A stretch of 64,000 bases of DNA, taken from contig WACJ01000265.1 of assembly GCA_008973525.1 (NCBI GenBank), forward strand, positions 1 through 64,000. Direction: 5' to 3'. Positions 58,801 through 64,000 of this stretch are shown here, piece by piece. The position numbers were made by a program, and so were the translations under genes. Each line of letters starts with the position of its first letter. Positions within the stretch are counted from its first letter, which is position 1. This DNA is from Stenopsyche tienmushanensis. Its lineage: Eukaryota > Arthropoda > Insecta > Trichoptera > Stenopsychidae. The notes beneath the pieces are model-generated. The model made no database searches. It saw nothing but the letters and a program-made list of their open reading frames with translations, and was not told the DNA's origin.

Positions 58801-59241
58801 TCTCTACGACTTTAGCTAGCAATTCATCTCGGAGCGCTTGTTGTTCGTCGTCCTTCTTCGCGAGTTCTTTTTCTGCGCGATTTAAAGCGAGTCGTCTTTC
58901 TTTTGCTGCGGCTAAATTGGCAATTCTGTAAATGCATACAAAATGATATCCTACCACAATTAGAATTTATATTGTTATATTATCAATTGTATTTAATTAT
59001 ATGATATGAAATAATTTATAAAATGTCACCGTTCTTCTTCTAATTGTCTTTGTAGTTCTAGAGCTTTTTGTGCTTTTTTCTCTGATTTTGTCATTTTCTT
59101 TTTATTTGGCTTCTTTGAATTTTTTTTGCCAGATTTCTTTGATTGGTCCTAATACAAAAATGTTATTATATTATTGCTATAAAATCTAAAAGGTTGCTCA
59201 AATTACTTAAATAAACTAATTATATAGCTCACCTGTGGCAT
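40819..59241 (-). CDS. DNAI7: DNAI7/CASC1 axonemal dynein-associated protein, 19 coding exons
   Basis: Family members (CASC1, algal IC97) bind axonemal dynein and tubulin and are needed for motile cilia and flagella. In insects that points to sperm and mechanosensory neurons. Exons: 59233-59241, 59030-59148, 58792-58925, 58414-58466, 58203-58346, 57744-57818, 57491-57675, 57240-57409, 56866-57001, 56688-56788, 56455-56616, 44686-44842, 43765-43907, 43303-43378, 43081-43234, 41372-41520, 41206-41275, 41038-41136 and 40819-40956. All phases agree, giving 579 residues. Residues 4-105 are a lysine/glutamate-rich coiled coil (KKAQKALELQRQLEEE). WIQYLSVGDRPNP near 106 opens the Casc1 N-terminal domain. 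PDTILWLEPP, LPYQGWELKP and YNFTWSRWN belong to the C-terminal domain. Intron 11 (44843-56454) holds a Toll-like gene on the other strand. The start is fixed by MPQ in exon 1; a longer 5' exon is possible. Confidence 0.92.
41815..42510 (+). pseudogene. R1-like non-LTR element 3' end, in DNAI7 intron 15
   Basis: Plus-strand pieces match the end of an R1-type ORF2: AYRTV..PIDLLAQERLA at 41873-41960, then a W..RW-rich tail and a ..LTGH..F-like region at 42119-42150. After it comes the tail GTAGCCGGGTGGCAGC..GGTAAAAATCC (42410-42500), shared with the element at 12230. There are in-frame stops and frameshifts, so it is not functional. The orientation is opposite to the host gene. Confidence 0.7.
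42511..43080 (-). other. Remainder of DNAI7 intron 15
   Basis: A 109-codon plus-strand frame (42579-42908) is open but has no recognised motif. It lies just after the R1-like tail and before exon 15, and I do not support it as a gene. Confidence 0.4.
43972..44144. mobile_element. Pogo/Tigger-type MITE in DNAI7 intron 12
   Basis: TA duplications flank a 173-bp element. The left end CAGTGGAACCTCGAT and the reversed right end CAGTGAAACCTCGAT differ by one base. CAGTG ends with AACCTCGATA and TA target sites are typical of pogo-like mariner relatives. The interior has repeated CCGTTCCCGCATAA, CGTTTCCCGCAATTACCG motifs. No coding capacity. Confidence 0.8.
44850..45630. other. DNAI7 intron 11, right after exon 12; nothing recognised
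   Basis: AT-rich DNA. A 94-codon minus-strand frame (44927-45211) is lysine-rich and unsupported. Confidence 0.4.
45640..46400 (+). pseudogene. Jockey-type reverse transcriptase remnant
   Basis: Plus-strand pieces give the Jockey order: SSGNDLITGRMVKELP (45656-45705), FKIIEKLPLKRF (45800-45830), then HQQHATVEQIHRI and AAFLDLTQAFDKVWHLGLL (45885-46020, the RT motif A with its catalytic Asp), and at 46190-46385 the C-terminal part LNISTVKQEIESYSQKYKQR. The segment between, including YADD, is deleted. Frameshifts occur between pieces. Confidence 0.75.
46615..46810 (+). repeat. Dispersed TATAAAAATCAATGT repeat, second copy
   Basis: Contains ATATATAAAAATTAATCTTT, AATGCGCTGCCATACCGTTC, ATCCGATTG..ATAAAACTTTG, a TTGTGTATCCAATTTTTTATG block and CGAGACGTTTCGCGCATTG. 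The blocks match those of 9615 and 62685 in order and spacing. Confidence 0.65.
46985..47330 (-). repeat. Dispersed GGTCCG repeat, reverse copy
   Basis: Reversed, it shows the palindrome-centred block GATCCGAAAAGCGGACC, a GGGATAAATGCATACCCGGG block, a GGCTCGTGCCAAATGAGGT block and an ACTTTCT end, in the order seen at 50900-51400. To its right the match ends in a GC-rich stretch. Confidence 0.6.
47335..47720. other. GC-rich block of unknown nature
   Basis: About 380 bases are much richer in G+C than the surroundings. A 118-codon minus-strand frame (47253-47609) crosses it but has no recognised domain and runs into the dispersed repeat. It may belong to a larger, otherwise unknown repeat. Confidence 0.35.
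47725..50395. other. DNAI7 intron 11 interior; no gene recognised
   Basis: Overlapping plus-strand frames at 48284-48580 and 48460-48846 and further frames to 49862 have no recognised motifs or splice chain. AT-rich with some CG-containing patches. Confidence 0.35.
50400..50530. promoter_or_regulatory. CG-rich segment, possible promoter
   Basis: This stretch is dense in CG dinucleotides (GCATGCGCGCGCTCAC, TATTGCGCGCGCATCC), preceded by a CACGTG E-box at 50370 and followed by CGGCGGTCGCAGTTTCA. It lies 1.2 kb before the Toll-like coding start on the same strand, with repeats in between. It could be that gene's promoter with an untranslated first exon, but no donor was verified. Confidence 0.3.
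50606..50838. mobile_element. 233-bp TIR element nested in the dispersed repeat
   Basis: The ends are inverted repeats of about 33 bp with four mismatches: left GCGACTGAGTGCTGTTGGGT.., right (reversed) GCGACTGAGTGCCGTTGGGT... The interior is AT-rich and non-coding. The host repeat's GGGCTT block stops at the left end. No clear target duplication was seen, so the superfamily stays open. Confidence 0.6.
51170..51279. mobile_element. 110-bp palindromic element with perfect 29-bp arms
   Basis: Arms 51170-51198 and 51251-51279 are exact reverse complements (TATACACCCATCCCTCGCTT.. and its reverse). The spacer carries two more copies of CGTGTTAAGCGA/CGTGTTAAACGA. TA at each outer end suits a mariner-type target. 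It lies in the long dispersed repeat, 470 bp before the Toll-like coding start. A decayed relative may be at 62166-62185. Confidence 0.8.
51753..54983 (+). CDS. Toll-like receptor, single cysteine cluster, nested in DNAI7 intron
   Basis: A type I membrane receptor of the Toll/TLR family, expected to signal through its cytosolic TIR domain to MyD88-type adaptors. Exons: 51753-51978, 52060-52300, 52384-52574, 52643-54073, 54144-54280, 54567-54694 and 54773-54983. Splice sites and phases all agree, giving 854 residues. A hydrophobic stretch YVFVMLLLILPTS (about 31-43) acts as signal sequence. Starts at 51651 or 51858 are also possible, and the long basic N-terminus makes 51753 uncertain. LRRs fill about 85-490 (LRRLYLSDNQIHQIY, LTHLDISRN). 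One LRRCT starts with CNCHVRSFMDKVL at about 499. The membrane helix is at about 646-671. The TIR domain runs from YDVFVSYC (about 704) through LHERDFQVG to FWKRLKRAI (about 830). The BB-loop proline is valine. No N-terminal cysteine-flanked LRR cluster in mid-ectodomain was seen, unlike Toll-1, which resembles Toll-9 and vertebrate TLRs. Confidence 0.9.
55032..55037 (+). terminator. Poly(A) signal candidate for the Toll-like gene
   Basis: AATAAA in GACTAATAAATC, 49 bases after the stop codon. It implies a very short 3' UTR, well inside the DNAI7 intron. Confidence 0.55.
55333..56297 (-). mobile_element. Internally deleted mariner element in DNAI7 intron 11
   Basis: Terminal inverted repeats of about 43 bp (left from 55335, GGATGGTTCAAATGTTACCC.., right ending at 56296) are flanked by TA at 55331 and 56298. 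The minus strand encodes mariner transposase pieces: DWAQKFLDGLK then, after a deletion, MTAMVFWDSKGILLIDFL (56100-55870, catalytic-core motif with the first Asp region), and LEHPPYSPDLVPCDYYMFGPLKE near 55600 (third Asp region). Frames are broken between. The N-terminal DNA-binding part is deleted. Total length about 965 bp against about 1.3 kb for full elements. Confidence 0.85.
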
Positions 59242-60090
59242 TTTGATATAACAATGTTTATATTTGATGTGAAGAAGAAAAAAAAATTAAGTCAACTATG
59301 ACATATAAACACAAGGCGGAAATTTGAAAAAATTGAACTTAAAAATATTTTTTACGGCCATTAAACCAATAACAATTTAAAATGTTTTTAAATTAATTAT
59401 TCAAAGAAATAAAATTTAATAAGCGATAAAATAAAAGGATTTAATTCGATAATATAATATAGAATGCTCCTTACCTAGATTCAATTTTTAAAAATCCGTT
59501 TGTAAATAAAAAAATATTTAATCCAAATCATAAATTGACGTCTCAAAATTTAGATTTTCAATAAACGCAGTTGCATAAATGTACACAAACGGACACTATT
59601 TTATTGTGTATTGATCAAACATTTCCAAATGCTATAAGTGACATCTATAAAAGTAATGAAGCGTTAAATGATTCACAAAAGGGGAATCTGCTTTATCATT
59701 GCATACTAAAATTTCGATAGACGTCACTGTTAAATATTAATGTTATCATTGATACATTTTCTGTTATTAAATATAAATGCAAAGATTTGCCATGGAAACT
59801 TCAGTTCAATCATCATTTAATTGATTTTTTTTTTAATATCGAATTTAATTATTTTATGAAATCCGCTTGCATTCGATCAAATATTAAATATCGTATGAAC
59901 CACGTGTTCTTTTTAAACATTTATGATCAAAATAGACGATGAAAAAATATTTGTTAAAAAGGGGGAGGCATTATCGAAAGAAATTAGACTAATTGCTTAT
60001 GACCCGTTGAGCCGGGAAGTACGTATCCTTACAACGCGATCAACTAAAAGCAGTCAGCAAATTGGGCAAATGATGTGAAAACTGACACTA
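59242..60090. other. Upstream of DNAI7; no gene seen
   Basis: AT-rich sequence that should hold the DNAI7 promoter on the minus strand. No TATA box or other site could be assigned with confidence. Nothing else recognised. Confidence 0.4.
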
Positions 60091-60092
60091 AG

Positions 60093-60170
60093 TTAGGTAT
60101 CCACTGGCAAGTGGTATCCCCTTACGATTACAGCTCATCCGGGTTCAAATCCGCACGCTAATCTGCGTTG
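60093..60170 (+). repeat. tRNA-derived SINE-like head
   Basis: An A-box-like ACTGGCAAGTGGTATC (60109) is followed about 40 bases later by a B-box GGTTCAAATCC (60149), the spacing of an internal RNA polymerase III promoter. The arms do not fold into a good cloverleaf (T-stem CCGGG/CCGCA mispairs), so this is not a working tRNA. The flank to about 60265 is GC-richer and may be the SINE body. Confidence 0.45.
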
Positions 60171-60894
60171 ATTGGTCGGTAACAAGTCCCGAGGGAGATG
60201 CGACGACGTCCTAAACGTCTGCCTTCTACAAATCCTCGACGTGCGTTTGTTACTCTAGTTGGATCAACAGTGTAACTCAATATGGACGATTAAGTGGTCA
60301 TTGATTAAAACATGGTATTTTGAAATTTTAGTTATTTATTAAAAAAATAGGCATATATTCTTGGATATATAAATAATTGTCCTATATTACAAACACGATT
60401 CTAAAGAAAACCACGTAGACACTCTATATCAGAGGGTTCAAACATGGGCCAAAATAAAGAAGCTTAAGTTTAGGTGGGCCGCAAAAAAATGCAAATTTTC
60501 ATCGAAACATAGGTTTATTTTTTTAAAAATAAGTTTGAGCCTTTCCTGGACCCATCTAGCCCTCGATAAACACGGTTTCATATTACGATTCCACTATTGC
60601 GTGGCACCAGGGCAAGTATGAACATATTCTTTGAACAATTCATCAGCTTCTTTATTGGCAAACTGCTCAATATCATAAACGCTGATACACCATTTGCCAA
60701 TTTTCATGATAAATTCATCCGGACATCTTGTGCTGAAAGGTCTATGTTGGTCATGCAGAGCCGTAACTCCACAAAAACACACAAAATGGTATTGCATGAC
60801 CGTCGAATGTAAGTGCGCGAGCTAGCAGACATGGTAGGCCTTTCTAAAAATGTTGTATATTGCATATTGACTAAAAACTTGGACATGGAAAAAA

Positions 60895-61262
60895 GAACGG
60901 AGTGGCCACAAGGTCTGTGTATCCAACCTGTCCGCTTTTCGGACCGCTGATATGACGAATGAGCGCCTCGCGATCGAACGCCATACCTGAACATGTCTTT
61001 ATTTTATTGAGGGCTTATGCCGCCTGGGTTGGCCCAATGTTTAAGCGATAAGGAAGAAAATAGGGATTAGGTAACGTAATATATATTATAAAAACGGACA
61101 GAGTCAATCCGTATTCATTTATATAAAGTAGAATGGTCAAGTAAAATAAAAACCATGTTCAACTTTCGACTGGGTCGGTATTCTGCGTTTTGCGCCCCAA
61201 GCCCAGTTGCGCCCGTGGCGGGCATGCGTGTTTTGCCACCCCCTTTTTACGGCCTTGCGGTC
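60895..61262 (-). repeat. Dispersed GGTCCG repeat, reverse copy
   Basis: Reversed, the copy reads GGCCGTAAAAAGGGGGTGGC, GGCGCAACTGGGCTTGGGGC, GCAAAACGCAGAATACCGAC, the GTTTTTATAATATATATTACG block, TTCGATCGCGAGGCGCTC and GGTCCGAAAAGCGGACAGG. Here the 5' half is intact, and it confirms the block order of 26595-27010. Confidence 0.65.
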
Positions 61263-61264
61263 AT

Positions 61265-62285
61265 GCTAGGCAAGGCTATGTTATAACAGTACCTCCGTTG
61301 AGAAAGATAGATATTAGACAGATAGAAAGATAGATACAGCAATTGAAAAATTAAGACTTTTCTGTGTCCTGATGCCGCGTAAATTATTTGCTTAACGATA
61401 TGCTTGTATATTCATTTTCGCAACCTAGTTTATAAATACAGTAATATTATAAATTATCTTTTAGCGATCGTTATAACCGAGATCCAGATTCTAGAATTCA
61501 TAAGACCATCATGCAATGGTATATAAGAGCTGTGAAGCAACTGAAGTCTATATGAACAAACCGAATATGGAATTCGAATTATACAATAAAACTCAAAGCG
61601 TAAGCTTTCATCAGCTCATTATATCGTCGACACCCTTCTTCTATACAAAGGTTTCTAAACGAAGCATCCCTTGAGGTACTCTCGAGCACTATAAGGGAAG
61701 GAGTTTCCGTTTTGGTGTTTACCCTATGAAATCTCGACAAGACGTGATTTTATTAGCATTTTGTGCTGCGGCAGATATTGGAACATCAATAGTCGCGTTT
61801 TTCATATGTCAGTAATTAAATTACGGGACTGCATTTGCTTCCCCCATTTAATTTGATACACGTACCGCCGAGTTCCATTTGTGGGGAGTTTGATGATGCC
61901 TTTTCATCAGTTATAATCAAACTAACTCACTTTTTTTTAAATCACGTTGAAGGAACACTATTGGCGTCGAGTCATCATGTGATCTGAAGATCTATACAAT
62001 CCAATTATAATAATAGATTATTCGTTTTGATCAATTGACAGCCGATCACCTGAAAATTAGAACTTAATTCTTGAAGGCACTAAGATTTTGCATAGCGGGT
62101 TGGTTTTTGAGATTGAGGAATTTTATTTTAACGTTCCAAAATATTTGAGAAATTTGAAGTAAACCCATTCCTCACTTAACACGGTATTGCTATAGCACGA
62201 TTTTCATTTGGTCGTTTTTTACAAACTAATTGTGCATCGTATAGCCGTAGTGTAGTGCAATCCATTTATCATCATCATTTTCTTC
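61265..62285. other. No gene seen
   Basis: AT-rich DNA with a short GATAGAAAGATAGATA simple repeat near 61300-61340. A degenerate CCCATTCCTCACTTAACACGG at 62164-62184 resembles one arm of the 51170 palindrome. Confidence 0.4.
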
Positions 62286-62460
62286 TTAACCCTTAAAGGA
62301 GTACTATCCCAGGACCTGTGACCACTAAAATTGATTTCGATTTCAAGTTTGTTATTTGTTTACGCAAATAAATGATTGAATATTGTGTGCTATCGATAGT
62401 GTTTATTTATTTAATTACTTGCTGTTCGTCGCTGCTTGTTGAATGAGTCTTTGTCCAATT
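62286..62460 (-). mobile_element. Partial TTAA-type MITE, subfamily B, reverse orientation
   Basis: Starts with TTAACCCTTAAAGGAGTACT, the subfamily B right end, then GATTTCGATTTCAAGTTTG, GTGTGCTATCGATAGTG, and the GCTGTTCGTCGCTGCTTG..TTGAATGAGTCTTTGTCC segment shared with 29830-29880 in reverse. The gagtagtgagc-type left end is absent. Confidence 0.6.
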
Positions 62461-62684
62461 ATCATTTCCATCTAAAGCAGAGACATTTAAATAGATTTTT
62501 TTCTTGAACGAACTACTCTTCGAGGACAGTGGACCGATCTTTAAAATCCATGTGTTGTGGAGTTCAGAGATCAGGCAGTTTGGCGAGCAATCGGCGGATG
62601 CAGGCAGGTCCGTACAGGTAGGGTGCCCGTCGGCGACTGATTGTGCTTTGAAATGCACCGGTATTTAATACTACTACTACTACT

Positions 62685-63000
62685 AGTGATAACCCAGTAT
62701 GCGTTGCAATGCTACGTCTCGCATAACGAACTGCGTACACAAACAATATTTTTATTATGCTTGTGTTATTCCCGCAAGTATAAACAATAAGTTGACAAAG
62801 TTATATCGCAATCGGATGGACAGTATGGCAGCGCATTAAATACGGACAAACAAACATTGATTTTTATATATTAGATTATACCTATGTTGCTTGCGCAATC
62901 TTTAGCAATAAATGGACGAAGTTTTATTGCAATATGATGAACGGTATGGCAGCGCATTACATACGAACAAACAGAGATTCATTTTTATATATAAGATAAT
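62685..63000 (-). repeat. Two tandem copies of the dispersed TATAAAAATCAATGT repeat
   Basis: Reversed, one copy runs from 63000 (TATATAAAAATGAATCTCTG) to about 62870 and a second from about 62876 to 62685, each with AATGCGCTGCCATAC and an ATAAAACTT/ATATAACTTTG block. A TACTACTACTACTAC microsatellite lies at 62670-62684, next to the end of the second copy. Confidence 0.65.
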
Positions 63001-63069
63001 ATTATCTCTCCCTTTGTCTCCATCTCCTTTCTTTTACAATACGCGAATTGAAATTTATTATATTTTTAG

Positions 63070-63286
63070 TTTTTATTTATGATAAAATATTTTACCACTG
63101 GATATTTAAGCCCGATTGTGACGAGAATCCAGGAGCTATAACAACACTCGGTATTACAACTAGTATTTATAAAAAATCCAATTTTATTGCATTAGCTCAA
63201 ATTTCATCGAATCAAATTTTGTTTGGCGCTTTTAACCCTTCGCCGACGTATGCTCGAATAAATGATGTAATTTGGCATGAGCGTCG
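63070..63286 (+). CDS. Possible exon of a gene extending past the window
   Basis: An acceptor (ATTTATTATATTTTTAG) precedes and a consensus donor (GTAAGTTTAATG at 63287) follows an open frame of about 72 codons. The peptide contains PDCDENPGAITTLGI, FIALAQISSNQILFGAF and RINDVIWHER, which read like real protein, but I recognise no family. No next exon was found before the right edge. It may be chance or part of an old mobile element. Confidence 0.3.
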
Positions 63287-63289
63287 GTA

Positions 63290-64000
63290 AGTTTAATGTG
63301 CAATTTGTTCTGTAATTAGATATAGTCAGGAAAACGCCCACCGCCGAAGCATTGTGGGGATTATAATTGAGACGATAACAGTTGTCGACGGGCGCGTGCC
63401 CCTCCCCAGCTCCGACCCTGTAACGGGGCCCCGCATTTGATTGGGTCGCTTATGTTTGATTTACTGGAGCAAATCGAATTACTTCACTTACAATGCGACG
63501 GGTAAGGAGCAAGGGATGGAATATAACAATAACGCACCGATGATATTGTGCCTCGTCCTTCGTCGTTATTTTTAATACCCTCCGAAGATGTCACGAAAGT
63601 CCAAATTCTACAAATAATAAAATTGGGCGTTACTAACTAAAAATAACCATTTGGTTGCTAAAATACTAAAGCTTATAAAATATGCAATCAAAGCTAATTT
63701 TCCAATCGCCAAATTTAGTTTCACCAATTCAAAATGTCGTAGGGTTATCAAATGTATGTCAATTGTTGTTGTACATTCAGTTACTCATATGTGGTCCTAA
63801 ACGAATTTTTCAGATTCAGAAAATCAGGGTAAAACTGGATCGAAACGATCGATTGGAAATATTAACACATTCCCGTCGGGCTACGCGTAGCATTGTATTT
63901 CGGCTGTCGCGGGGTGTATTTACAAAAATTTGCTTAAAAACTTTTTAATTAGTATGTAGTTCCTAGAAAAAAATTGAAGAAAATGTTTAAGTCATCTCAC
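63290..64000. other. No gene recognised at the right edge
   Basis: GC-richer at 63340-63440, otherwise AT-rich. An 88-codon frame (63682-63948) has no recognised motif. If the exon-like segment at 63070 is real, this would be its intron. Confidence 0.35.

Noticed and set aside
60093..60170. Functional tRNA gene
   Set aside because: A and B boxes are present, but the T-stem and acceptor stem do not pair, so no cloverleaf forms.
1..64000. CRISPR arrays, bacterial operons, ribosome-binding sites, rRNA genes
   Set aside because: No regularly spaced direct repeats with unique spacers, no operon structure and no rRNA-like sequence. Spliced genes show that this is eukaryotic nuclear DNA.

Overview
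The window is animal nuclear DNA, almost certainly from an insect. It is AT-rich, its genes are split by short GT-AG introns, and it is full of decayed insect-type transposons. I could rebuild three complete genes by joining exons with compatible phases and splice sites; all three lie between 31.5 and 59.3 kb. The order cannot be fixed from the sequence.

Layout. From 1 to 31.5 kb I see no confident host gene. This part is a graveyard of mobile elements: many copies of a TTAA-flanked piggyBac-like MITE in two subfamilies, a hAT fragment, an R1-like ORF1 joined directly to its own 3' tail, a Penelope-like element with a broken catalytic motif, LTRs followed by a tRNA-Leu primer-binding site, and a Tigger/pogo fragment. 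From 31.5 to 39.6 kb on the plus strand lies the PAT1/Patl1 (Drosophila Patr-1) mRNA-decapping factor, 15 coding exons and 965 residues. An RTE-like fossil sits in its first intron.

From 59.2 down to 40.8 kb on the minus strand lies the DNAI7/CASC1 axonemal dynein-associated gene, 19 coding exons and 579 residues. It converges on Patl1, and the two sets of poly(A) signals are about 0.6 kb apart. Its 11.6-kb intron 11 carries a complete gene on the opposite strand: a Toll-like receptor at 51.75-54.98 kb, 7 coding exons and 854 residues, with LRRs, a single C-terminal cysteine cluster, a transmembrane helix and a TIR domain. The same intron holds a Jockey RT fossil, several repeats and an internally deleted mariner. 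From 59.3 to 64 kb there are again repeats, plus one possible exon near the right edge.

The three genes do not form a pathway. Patl1 acts in cytoplasmic mRNA decay, DNAI7 in motile cilia and sperm flagella, and the receptor in innate immunity or cell signalling. The most notable points are the Toll gene nested antisense inside DNAI7, the atypical features of that receptor, and several repeat families that I cannot assign to a known element.
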